Shown here: piece by piece, positions 21,047 to 30,505 of the stretch
Numbering within the stretch: the first letter of the stretch is position 1
How the letters are laid out: each line of letters begins with the position of its first letter
Program-made: the position numbers and the translations under genes
The notes under the pieces: generated by a model
The model's database searches: none
Told to the model about the DNA's origin: nothing
What the model saw: the letters and a program-made list of their open reading frames with translations, nothing else
Assembly (NCBI RefSeq): GCF_036898095.1
Contig: NC_090739.1
Coordinates: 69,978,727-70,042,726, forward strand
DNA from: Palaemon carinicauda
Taxonomy: Eukaryota > Arthropoda > Malacostraca > Decapoda > Palaemonidae
DNA length: 64,000 nucleotides
Direction of reading: 5' to 3'

Positions 21047-23118
21047 GTTGGCATTCCCCCCGCGTGTCCACCAGTGGGGGGATGCCTGCAGAGTTGCGCA
21101 GCAAGGTGGCAGCAACTCGGGGCGGATGCCTGGATGGTCTCCGTGATATCCCTAGGGTATCGCGTCCCGTTCACAGCATCTCTCCCTCCCCTGACAGCGA
21201 ATCCAGTGTCATTGAGCTCTTTTGCCATGGGATCGGAAAAAGGGCAGGCCCTTCGGGCCGAAGTCCAGACCATGTTGGAGAAGGACGCTCTCCAGGAGGT
21301 CGTGGGCGGGTCCCCAGGCTTCTACAGTCGACTCTTTCTTGTGAGAAAGGCGTCTGGAGGCTGGAGACCAGTCATCGACCTCTCGACACTAAACGGGTTT
21401 GTCAAGCAGACTCCGTTCAGTATGGAGACGGCAGTCACGGTCAGACTTGCAGTGAGACCACGAGACTTCATGTGCACACTGGATCTAAAGGACGCGTACT
21501 TCCAGATCTCAATCCATCCGTCTTCAAGGAAGTAACTGAGATTTTGCCTAGACAACAAGATCTACCAGTTCAAGGTGCTGTGTTTCGGTCTCTCCACAGC
21601 GCCTCAGGTGTTCACCAGAGTCTTCACCATCATCTCTTCGTGGGCTCACAGGATCGGCATCCGTCTCCTTCGTTACCTGGACGACTGGCTGATCCTGGCA
21701 GACTCGGAGGCACCCTTCTTCGCCACCGAGACAAGCTCCTCGAAGTTTGTCAGGATCTGGGGATCGTGGTAAACCTTGAGAAGTCCTCTCTGCAGCTCTC
21801 TCAGAAACTGGTATATCTAGGCATGATCATAGACACCAATCTTCACAAAGCCTTCCCATCAGACGAAAGGATAGCAAGGCTGAGGAAGGTTGCAAAACCT
21901 TTCCTCAATCGAGAAGAACTCCCAGCCCAGTCGTGGCTTCGTCTCCTCGGCCACCTCTCCTCTCTGACCCGTCTCGTCCCCAACAGTCGCCTCAGGATGA
22001 GATCCCTTCAGTGGCGACTCAAGTCTCGGTGGAGTCAAGGACTCGACTCCCCGGACATCCTGATCCCCATGGGATCTGCGGAACGAGCGGACCTCAGATG
22101 GTGGGTGGCAGACGAGAACCTGCGAAAGGGAGTGGATCTTCTCGTCTCTACCCCGGATTTGATGCTGTTTTCGGACGCATCAAACAAGGGGTGGGGTGCC
22201 CACGTTCTGAACCACAGGGCCTCAGACCTGTGGTCAGAATCAGAAAAGTACCTTCACATAAACCTGCTAGAGATGAAGGACATTTTCCTGGCCCTTCAAA
22301 AGTTCCACCAAGTCCTGGCGGGCCACTCCGTGGTAGTGATGAGCGACAACACCACGGTGGTGGCTTACATCAATAAGCAGGGAGGTACCTTTTCGGAACA
22401 GCTGTCCCATCTTGCAGTAGAGATCCTGAGATGGTCCGAAGCCCATTCGATATCACTTGCGGCTCGCTTCATTCCAGGCAAGAGGAATGTGCTCGCCGAC
22501 AGTCTGAGCAGAGCGACGCAGATAGTGATTACCGAGTGGTCTTTGGATCCTCGGATAGCCAATAAAGTCCTGACTTTGTGGGGTTCCCCGACTGTGGACC
22601 TGTTCGCTACAGCGTTGAACACCAAGCTTCCGCTGTACTGCTCCCCAGTCCCAGACCCCAAGGCCCTCTGGCAAGATGCCTTCCAACAACGGTGGGACAA
22701 CGTCGACGTGTACGCCTTTCCCCCGTTCTGTCTGATGAGGAGGGTCCTCAACAAGACCAGAACATCGGTCAATCTCTCGATGACCTTGATAGCTCCGCTA
22801 TGGCATCACGCAGAGTGGTTTCCGGACCTTCTGCAGGTCCTCACGGAGATCCCGAGGGAGCTCCCTCCACGTCACGAGCTACTCAAACAACCACACTCCA
22901 ACATCTTCTACAAAGCCGTAGCTTCGCTTCGACTTCACGCCTGGAGACTATCTAGCATCTCCTCAAAGAGAGAGGATTTCCGCAACAAGTTGCGGAAAGG
23001 ATGTCTGGCCACCTGCGCAGGTCATCCGCAGGAGTCTACCAGGCGAAGTGGCGAGTTTTCTGTGGTTGGTGCCGTGGAAGGCGTATCTCTCCCCTCGATG
23101 CCACTTTACCAGCAATAG
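21047..23118 (+). pseudogene. pol: element B pol: reverse transcriptase, RNase H, methyltransferase-like region
   Basis: RT motifs in order are SPGFYSRLFLVRK, RPVIDLSTLN, TLDLKDAYFQI (motif A intact), VLCFGLSTAPQ and YLDDWLILADS (active site intact). A TAA at 21,533 replaces a Tyr codon present in element C (KYLRF), and a frameshift near 21,710-21,770 moves the reading into the frame that ends at 23,118. RNase H follows with FSDASNKGWG, INLLEMKDIFLAL, MSDNTTVVAYINKQGG and ADSLSR. Next comes VDLFAT...YCSPVPDPKALWQDAF...DVYAFPPF, the DIRS region annotated as Dam-like methyltransferase; the PPF resembles motif IV. The last ~330 bases overlap the recombinase. Confidence 0.92.
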
Positions 23119-23987
23119 CGGAGTTCCTTGTGTATCTGCGGGAAGAAATGCGCCTTTCAGTCTCGGCAGTGAAAGGTTATCGCTCAGCCTTAAGTCTTGC
23201 CTTCAGGCTCAAAGGAATGGACATTTCCTCTTCGCTGGAACTGTCTCTTCTCATACGGAGTTACGAACTTACCTGCCCTCAGTTGGAAGTGAGACCTCCT
23301 CCTTGGAACGTGGTTCGGGTCCTCAGGTCTCTTAAGAGGCCTCCCTACAAACCATTACGCCAGGCTTCTGATTGCCACCTTACCTGGAAGACGGTGTTCC
23401 TGCTAGCTTTGGCCTTGGCCAAGCGAGTCAGCGAATTGCATGGTCTCTCCTACGACGTCGCCCATTCATGGGGATGGGGAGAGGTTACGTTCGGCTTCGT
23501 CCCTGAGTTTGTTGCTAAGACTCAGAACCTGGGAGTGCCGGACCCTAGGTTCGACTCTTTCCAGGTCTCGAGTCTTCGTTCTGTAACAGATGACCCAGAC
23601 CATCTCCTACTGTGCCCAGTCAAGAGTCTGAGGTTGTATCTTAAAAGAACAGCTGCAGTCCGCCCCCAGGTGCGAGCCCTGTTTGTTAGCTCCGGGGAAA
23701 CGAAGAGGAGGGTCACCAGGAGTACCATCTCGGCCTGGATCCGCAAGGTGATCCACCTGGCCTTGAGTTCTGACCCTCCTCCGTCACGGCGCCCTAGGGC
23801 GCATGATGTCAGGGGCGTTGCTACGTCCCTGGCCTTCAAGAAGAACTTTTCGGTGATGCAGGTCCTGCAAGCTGGGGTGTGGAAGCGTCAGACCACCTTC
23901 ACGGCCCACTACCTGCAAGACGTGACACACAGACGGCTCGATACGTTTTCTATCGGCCCTGTGGTGGCTGCACAACAGCTGGTCTAA
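23001..23987 (+). CDS. element B tyrosine recombinase (intact core)
   Basis: A 328-residue open frame with the full tyrosine-recombinase signature: Arg142 in AKRVSELHGL, His268 and Arg271 in AHDVRGVATS, and His303-Tyr304 in FTAHYLQDV. The N-terminal SAM-like DNA-binding part has SSAGVYQAKWRVF and LSVSAVKGYRSALSLAF. Its job is to integrate the circular element DNA, here probably at TTT. The frame is also open upstream from about 22,580 to a TAG at 22,953, where elements C1 and C2 have CAG. The original protein was therefore somewhat longer and this ATG may be internal. The first 118 bases overlap the end of pol. It is the only long uninterrupted enzyme gene in the window. Confidence 0.92.
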   Translation: MSGHLRRSSAGVYQAKWRVFCGWCRGRRISPLDATLPAIAEFLVYLREEMRLSVSAVKGYRSALSLAFRLKGMDISSSLELSLLIRSYELTCPQLEVRPPPWNVVRVLRSLKRPPYKPLRQASDCHLTWKTVFLLALALAKRVSELHGLSYDVAHSWGWGEVTFGFVPEFVAKTQNLGVPDPRFDSFQVSSLRSVTDDPDHLLLCPVKSLRLYLKRTAAVRPQVRALFVSSGETKRRVTRSTISAWIRKVIHLALSSDPPPSRRPRAHDVRGVATSLAFKKNFSVMQVLQAGVWKRQTTFTAHYLQDVTHRRLDTFSIGPVVAAQQLV

Positions 23988-24472
23988 CCTCAGGCTCCTA
24001 ATTGGACAAGTAGCAGAGGGTTGAGGGCATTGTTACCCGGTTTTAGTCTGTGTGAATGAAAAGATCTGTCTGGCCCTTTTCTTTTCTTCATCCTCTCCTC
24101 CCTTGGAGAAAAACGCATCCTGGGTCCTTTGCACAGCTGACCTTGAACCTCTGCAGGTAAGCCATGCTTCCTTGTGTTCCTAGTATTAAGTTGTAATACT
24201 GTCATATCTCCATACCCTGACGAGGTGGTATTGGGTAGTCCTAGCCTAGATTTCCTTCTAAAGAACTCCAGGTCAACTTCCTAGGACATATCACTGCTCA
24301 CCTTCACACACGACTTACGTAGGCCGCAGCAGCCCCTCAGCTGTCTGCGAGGCGCAGGGGCCCTAACCCTTCGAGTTGCTTTATGAACTCGGGTTCGGGG
24401 CCCCTGGGCAAGCCAAAGCCAGTATGGCAGGGGACTTGCCTCCCTTCCTAAGGGTTAAGTCACCCCATGTAA
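23988..24472 (+). other. element B 3' non-coding region
   Basis: Between recombinase stop and ICR. A closely similar stretch follows the recombinase in element C (37,264-37,740), including TTGTTACCCGGTTTTAG and CATACCCTGAC. Conservation suggests that it is part of the element's 3' untranslated region. Confidence 0.75.
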
Positions 24473-24562
24473 ATAGCGTGGTTTGTATTCAGTTACGGAA
24501 CAAATGACAAATTCGTAGATAATTTGTATTTTTCCTAACGATACAAACCTTAGCTATTTACA
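24473..24562. repeat. element B internal complementary region (ICR)
   Basis: The first half (CCCATGTAAATAGCGTGGTT to TTACGGAAC) is the complement of the outer left end of B (9,851-9,888). The second half (AAATGACAAATTCGTAGATA to TTAGCTATTTACA) is the complement of the outer right end (24,760-24,817). The meeting point GGAAC|AAATGAC gives both termini. This is the classic DIRS design. Confidence 0.92.
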
Positions 24563-24607
24563 GTTATGTGCCCGCCAGCCCTGTCCCCCAAGATAAGTCC
24601 TACCTCT

Positions 24608-24817
24608 AAGTAAAGTGGATCAATCACCGGTGTGTGTGTGAGGGGGGAGGGGTAGCTAGCTACCCCTCCCTACCCCCTGCTAACTAGCGGTGGGGTAGGA
24701 AACCCTCGTTAAAACTTTATGGCTCGTCATCGGCTGTCGCCAAAGTAATTACCCCATGTAAATAGCTAAGGTTTGTAACGTTAGGAAAAATACAAATTAT
24801 CTACGAATTTGTCATTT
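24608..24817 (-). repeat. right inverted terminal repeat of element B
   Basis: Reverse complement of the left repeat plus a right-specific outer segment (TTAGGAAAAATACAAATTAT, CTACGAATTTGTCATTT) matched by the ICR. It also carries a GGGTAGCTAGCTACCC palindrome near 24,650. Confidence 0.9.
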
Positions 24818-25309
24818 TTATTCCTTTTTTAGAAAAAATTTTGAGCCTTGGGCGAAATTTGTACTGTACAGTGGAAACTCTACACACGAACGTATCTACA
24901 TCCGAATTTTCCAACATCCGAAGTAAAATTCGAGCAATTTTTTGACTCTACACCCGTATTTTATTTCGACACACGAAGTAAGCAATTTTCGTCGTACTGG
25001 TTGTATCCGAATTTTTCGACACGCGAAGTACAATTCAAACACGTTCCTACTCTACACCCAAATTTTTTTTCGACACCCGAAGTAAACAATACCCGTGCAC
25101 GTAGATGGTACTCATAGCGCCGGATGTATTTTTTATTTCCGTCGATAGAAGGCAGCATTTCTACCTTGGAGGGACCCTCAATTAGCGTGGCTTGGGACAT
25201 TCCTCTGTTCTCGTCGGCTTCGTGTGGTTGTGCCCTGTGCATTCTGCTATTAACTGTGTTTTAATCGTGATTTTTTACGTTCATCCTTTTACGGTATTTT
25301 ACGTAAATC

Positions 25310-25775
25310 ATGGGTCCTAAAAGGCTTAGTTTCGCAAGTGGTGGTGGTAGTGGTGAGAAAAGGAATAAGGAAATGCTTTCTTTAGAAGTAAAGCAAGGAA
25401 TTATTGAAAAGCATGAGCTTTCGTGTGAGTGAACTTGCAAAAGAACATCACGACGAACTTACTACAGAGGAGCTCAAGGAACTCCATGCTATGTCTGAGC
25501 ACATGAGTGATGACAAGGAAGGGATCGAGGAGGTAGAACATGTGTTAGGTTCGGCGCAAATAAAAGAGGTGTTAGGAAAATATCAAGACGTGGTCGACAT
25601 TCTGAAAAGCTGTACCAAGCAACTTTCTATCGATAGCTTCTTTAAAAAACTACGAAGCAAACTCGTGATGAAGAGGAAGGAAGTGGTTCAAAGAAAACAG
25701 CAAAGAGTGAAGCGAAAGAAAGTGAAACAAAGAAAACGGCAAAGATTGAAGAGAAAAAAATTCAATCAATTTTAA
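25310..25775 (+). pseudogene. Tigger-like transposase, N-terminus fused to C-terminus
   Basis: ATG 25,310 opens MGPKRLSFA, then KEMLSLEVKQGIIEKHE, the start of a Tigger (CENP-B-type HTH) transposase. A frameshift near 25,415 leads into SFRVSELAKEH. Where the family continues with the rest of the HTH and the DDE core, the sequence jumps directly to HDELTTEELKELH, the acidic C-terminal tail of TIGD1-like proteins. A K/R-rich end follows (to 25,775). The whole catalytic domain is therefore deleted, and the copy could only move in trans. Confidence 0.75.
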
Positions 25776-25779
25776 GTGT

Positions 25780-26200
25780 AGAGTGAAAGTGATTAAAATT
25801 AATCACCAAAAAGAAAAAAAGAAAATGTAAAAAAAATATAAAATATAAAAATAAAAAAATAGATAAGCTAAGTTAGGTTAAAGTTCACTTAGTGTAAGTT
25901 AGAATAAGTTACGGTAGTATACATTTATCGTAGTCAACCTCTCTACCTCCTCGCCGCCCGTCCGTCTCCTCTCTGCGTAGCTAGACCAACACCTGCGCTG
26001 GACTTTCAAAGGTAAAGTGACGCTAAAAACCCGTTTCTTATTTATTATTTCTTGATAATTATTCTTTTTTACATGTCTATTATCTAATTTAGAGTGCATA
26101 TTGTCATGTGTAATTATGTGTAGTAATTTATTAAGGAGTTATCATAGGTTTTTGGGCTCAACCATGGATTAATCCTATTTCAATGTATTCTTATGGGAAA
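25780..26200. other. Tigger 3' non-coding part
   Basis: A/T-rich stretch between the transposase remnant and the right TIR; no additional feature seen. Confidence 0.5.
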
Positions 26201-26300
26201 ATTTGTTTCTACATCCGAACATTTTCTACATCCGAAGTCGGTTGTGGAACGGATTAAATTCGTATGTATAGGTACCACTGTATCTACTTTTCAATAATCA

Positions 26301-26490
26301 TTTGTTCCGTAACCGAAATACAAACCACGCTATTTACATGGGGTATTACTTTCGGCGTAGCTGAAAAGACGAGCCATTAGAATTTTAACGAGGGTTAATT
26401 ACCCCCGCGCTAGTTAGCAAGGGGGTAGGGGAGTGGTAGCTAGCCACCCCTCCCCCCCTCACACACCGGTGAACTGCTTCACTTCACTTT
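26301..26490 (+). repeat. left inverted terminal repeat of element C
   Basis: Reverse complement of 37,853-38,040: TTTCGGCGTAGCTGAAA, TTTTAACGAGGGTTAATTAC, CACACACCGGTGAACTG. Homologous to the ITR of B but clearly diverged, so B and C are separate insertions. Confidence 0.9.
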
Positions 26491-26606
26491 TGGCTCGGGC
26501 GATGAGCAGACGTCTCTGCTTCGCCCTCGCATTGACAGCCTTAATTTTGATTTGCTTTTTCTTTCAGCTTGTGTGCTTGAAGTTGGCCTCATCCTTCCTT
26601 CCTATC

Positions 26607-29600
26607 ATGCGGAAGTGCCCTGGACTCCCCGACCGCCCTTGTGGAACGTTCATGTCGGCGGTCGAGACGGACCCTCACAACTTATGTCCGCAGTGTCGAG
26701 GTCAACGGTGTGAAAGGGATAATACCTGTAGTGAGTGCAGGGAGTGACCTACCTCCCAGTGGGAGAGGTTTGCCCGGCGGCGTAAGAAGCCTAAGCGTGA
26801 CCGTTCTCCTTCAAGGGCTGCCTTGAAGAAGGAAGGTTCCAAGGACTCTTCTTCCGCTGCCCGAACCTCCTCCGAAGCTCCCACTCGATTGGTCTCTCGC
26901 GAGAGGCCGGCAAGTGGTAGCGCAGGCCCTTCTTTTGTTTCCCAATCTCGGGGTTCGGGAGAGGGCGTTGCCTCCCATAGCGAGGGAGCTCCCCCTCCTA
27001 CTCCGGGGGAGGGCATTGATCTTGTTAATGACCATGTTGCTAACGATGATCTCTTACAGTTTTGGGCTCCCTTGGGGCTTAAGGGCTCGACCTCCAGGGA
27101 AGCCCTCAAACAGTCGCCAGTAATAGCAGTGGTAGATCCTTTGTCTATTGTCGACGTTGTTGTGGCGGAGGCTTCCGACGGGTCCGGTCAGACCCCTGCT
27201 GCGGTTGCGGATGTTGCTGAAGGCTCAGTTCCCCCCTCCGAACATCCTTCGAGGGAGGAGCTGGGTCCAACGGTCTCTCCTGCAGGTGACTCTCCCCCTT
27301 GGGGGAGTGCACTGACAGAGACTCCTCTTCAGAGGACAGACGATGGTGTTGCTTTGCCTCGAGGTCGTCTTCGCCGCAAGGCTCGCCCTCCTCTTTGCCG
27401 TAGAGGCCTTTCTTCTCTTTACAAGGGAGTTAGGAGGCGCCTCTTCGGATCTTCGCCTTCGACGTCCCCCCAGAGGATCCTCCACGACGAGAGCAGACCA
27501 TTGCAGCTGCATTGCTTGACCTCTCCGCAGATCGTTCGCGATCTCCGACGCCTGCCAGACCTTCCAGTCTTCCATCTCCGTTCCTGGACGCTGATGCGCA
27601 GTGGGCGTCTACGCACCCCGTTGTCCAACGGGCACCGGTCCCTTCGGGGCAAGAGGGCTTATCCCACAATGTGGGTGAGTCCCTCAAGCGCCAGGTCTTA
27701 CCTGCGCGTGCGCAGGTAAGAGGTTCCTTAGCTAGCGCACAGGCGCTCACAGATTCCTCTGGACTCGCAGCGCCCGGACGATATCCTGCTGAGTCTCGCA
27801 GTAGATCTCCTGCTCGCCAGCGCCCTCCTGCGCGCCAGCGCTCTCCTGTGCTACAGAGACCTTCTGTGCGCCAGCGTTCTCCAGCTCGCCAGCGCACTTC
27901 TGTTCCTGCTACACGCAATGCGCTCCATCGGTATCCTGAGCGTCCACGATCTCCTGCTCGTCAGAACACAACTGCGCGCCTTGTTCCTGATGCGCGCCAA
28001 TGTTCGCCCGCGCGCCCACGACCGGATGTGGGCGCAGGCAAGGACATTGTCCCTCCGCCTCCTCGGCGACGTTCGCCTACGCACAAGCCATCGCCTGAGT
28101 GCCATCGCGCGCACTCTCCTGTGCGCACTTCTAAGGCAGCCCGAGTTCCTGCGCGGCGCACCCACGACATGTCTCCTGAGCTCGCCCACGAGCGTTCGCC
28201 TTTGCGTGCATCCTCGCCCTCTGGTTCTGCGCCCCAGTTGGTTTCTTCTGAACGCGCAACTGCGCGCCGACGATCTCCTGCACGCCAGCGATCTCCTACG
28301 CTCCCGCGCGATCCCTCGCCTGCGCGCAAGCGCTCTCCTAAGAGCCAAAGCGCCCACGCGCCAGATCGCCACAGGTCTTCGACACGCCCAGGTGCTAACT
28401 CGCCTGTACGTAGTCGATCGCCTGTTCGCGCTACGCGCCATTGCTCGCCAACGCGCCATCGCTCGCCAACGCGCCGTCGCTCGCCAACGCGCCGTCACTC
28501 GCCAACGAGCCGTCGCTCGCCAACGCGCCGTCACTCGCCAACGAGCCGTCGCTCGCCATCGTGCCACCGATTGCCTACGCGCCATCGTTCTCCCGACCGC
28601 CAGCGGCCCACGCGCACCCTCACTTGCACACCCACGCGCACCTTCGCCTGCACCCCCCCCGCGCCTTCATCTCCGCGCGCATGCGCGCCAACGTTCGCCC
28701 GCACGCGAACCAGCGGTTCTAACCGCGTGAGCGCCAGCGCGACCTCGCCAGCGATTCCCGCCTGGTTTCGCAGCGCCCCCAACCGTGCGAGTCTTCGGGG
28801 ACGCGTGCTTCCAGATCTTCATCCTCGCGATCTCCACCTCGCAAGCACAGAGCTGCGCACCTCCAGGAGCAGGAAGAATCTTCGGAAAGGTCTACGCAAC
28901 ATTCTTCTTTTCAGGCAGGCCCCGTGCTATCCACTCGTAAGAATCAGCCGATCCCCTTCCCTCCAGCGGGTGTTGCTGACACTGCGTCGGTCAGTCGCCA
29001 GCCTTGGTTCGGGTCCCCGATCAAAGCGGTCGTGCAGGCTATGAAGCCGGCCCTCGCTGATCTGGGACTGAAACCAACGACACCCGCGTCCCCGCTGAAG
29101 AGGAGAGGAGTGGACTTTGTGGTAACTTCTCCTAGGGTTAAGTTGGCTCCCAAGAAGTCAGTCAGGAAGGCCCCTTCCCCCTCGCAGACACTTTCTCCTT
29201 TCCCTGTGGACGAAGCCTTTCTGTCCTCAGGAGAATCCAGCGAGGTGAGGCGTTCTCCCACGGCACCAATGGGAGGAACCCCACCTCAAGGAAGAGAACC
29301 GTCTCGCGTGGAGATGAGCCCCCAGACTTCTTTGCTTGAGTCCTGTATCCCTCCCAGGAGGGAGCCTAAGGACTCGAAGACTGCTCCTATGTCTTCTACC
29401 CGGATTCGACCAGAGCTAACGAGACCCCAGGAGAACGTCCACGTATCTCCCCAAGTAGAGCTACTGGGGACAGGAGACCTTGCTGCCAGTCCACAAGGAG
29501 GAGAGTAGCACGAGTCGGAGCATGCCTTCTGGTAGGTCCTGAGTCTAATGAGGCAACTCAACGGATTCAAGGACCCCGAGACCGCCCCCCGCGAAGGCAA

Positions 29601-30504
29601 GGATACGGTCCTGGACCAAGTCTACGGTACCCAGAAGCTCCCAAAGGCCAGCGCAGCTCTGCCCTGGTCCCAGGGAGTAAAGAGTGCCAGAGACAAGGTT
29701 GAGGGCCAGCTCGCTGAACTCGCCTCCTCCAGCCGTTCCTCTGCCGGGAACAAACTCCTCCCACCTCCTCGTGTACAACAGAGGAGGTACTTCGAGATCA
29801 TGGGGGAGTCTTGTTTAGCTCTTCCCCTCCAACTTCCCCTCCACCACTCTGTGGAAGAGCTCTCTAGGGGAATTTCTCTCGAGAAACTCTCCGCCCGGCA
29901 GGTGACATTCTCGGCTATGGAGATCCTAAGCCAGGAGAAGGTCGCCGAGTGTGCCATTCAGGCCACTTCGTGGCTGGACATCTGGTTGGAGTCTCTGGGT
30001 ATCCTGTTGCTCTCCGAGGACTTGTCCAAGGAGAGCACCTGGAAGGCCCTGGAGACTTTCCTCCTCTCGGGCACGCGCTCCATCGAGTTTTTAGCCCACC
30101 AAGTTTCGAACTTGTGGGCAAACTCGATCCTAAAACGTCATGATGCCATGACCGAGAGGTTCCACTCTAAAGTCCCAGCCGTGGATGTCGGCAAGCTCAG
30201 ACACTCCTCCATCCTTGGAGAGAGTTTGTTCGAGCCCAAGGATGTAGAACGGACAGCTGAGAGGTGGAGGAAGTCGAATCACGATTTGCTCCTCCAAAGG
30301 GCCCTTACATCTCGGCCCTACAAGCCTCCAGCTCCTCAACAACAACATCAGCAGCCTCGTCAGTCTAGGACATCGAGACAGGCTCCGGCAGCAAAGGCAA
30401 AGGTGTCTAAGCAGCAGCCCTTTCCTGTCAAGGACAAGAAAGGCGGAAAGTCCTCCAGGGGAGGTAGGAATCCTAGGGGGAGCGGCCGAGGCCGTAAACG
30501 CTAG
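26607..30504 (+). pseudogene. gag: element C gag (interrupted)
   Basis: ATG 26,607 begins MRKCPGLPDRPC, followed by DPH, CPQCRGQRC and CSECRE, the intact version of the motif split in B. The Trp codon after CRE is a TGA (26,745). The frame continues to 27,719, shifts to that of 27,512-29,044, then to that of 28,924-30,504, with stops near 29,506 and 29,536. The middle is dominated by R-S-P repeats. The C-terminal domain matches B (GKDTVLDQVYGTQK, SAALPWSQG, NKLLPPPR, TSWLDIWLESLG) and ends in the basic GSGRGRKR tail. Pol follows in the +1 frame. Confidence 0.88.
28430..28590 (+). repeat. 18-bp/36-bp tandem repeat encoding RSPTRR in C gag
   Basis: About eight copies of a TCGCTCGCCAACGCGCCG-like unit, alternating CGC/CAC and GCG/GAG variants in a 36-bp register. 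In the gag frame they give alternating RSPTRR and HSPTSR, an SR-protein-like string. Confidence 0.85.
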
Positions 30505-30505
30505 G

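Larger units (their letters stand above)
9848..24817 (+). mobile_element. DIRS-type retrotransposon B (host of nested element A)
   Basis: A complete-ended but mutated DIRS element. In order it has a left inverted terminal repeat (9,848-10,012), gag start (10,125), the insertion of element A (10,241-16,922), the rest of gag (to 21,045), pol (RT-RNase H-methyltransferase-like, to 23,118), tyrosine recombinase (to 23,987), the ICR (24,473-24,562) and the right terminal repeat (24,608-24,817). Without A it is about 8.3 kb. Ends were set from the ICR, whose centre reads as left end joined to right end (GGAAC|AAATGAC). A TTT sits at both borders, and there is no conventional target duplication, as expected for tyrosine-recombinase integration. 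The integrase type and absence of an aspartic protease exclude Gypsy or retroviral identity. Confidence 0.93.
24869..26280 (+). mobile_element. Tigger/pogo-type DNA transposon, internally deleted
   Basis: Bounded by TA at 24,867-24,868 and 26,281-26,282. The ends are inverted: CAGTGGAAACTCTACACACGA on the left and the complement of CAGTGGTACCTATACATACGA on the right. TA duplication with a CAGTGG terminus and ~25-bp TIRs fits the pogo/Tigger branch of Tc1-mariner. Iterated ACATCCGAA / ACACCCGAA motifs fill both subterminal regions. The 1.4-kb length is well below a full element because most of the transposase is missing (see 25,310-25,775). It sits 50 bp from the end of DIRS B and 20 bp from the start of DIRS C. 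Confidence 0.85.
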
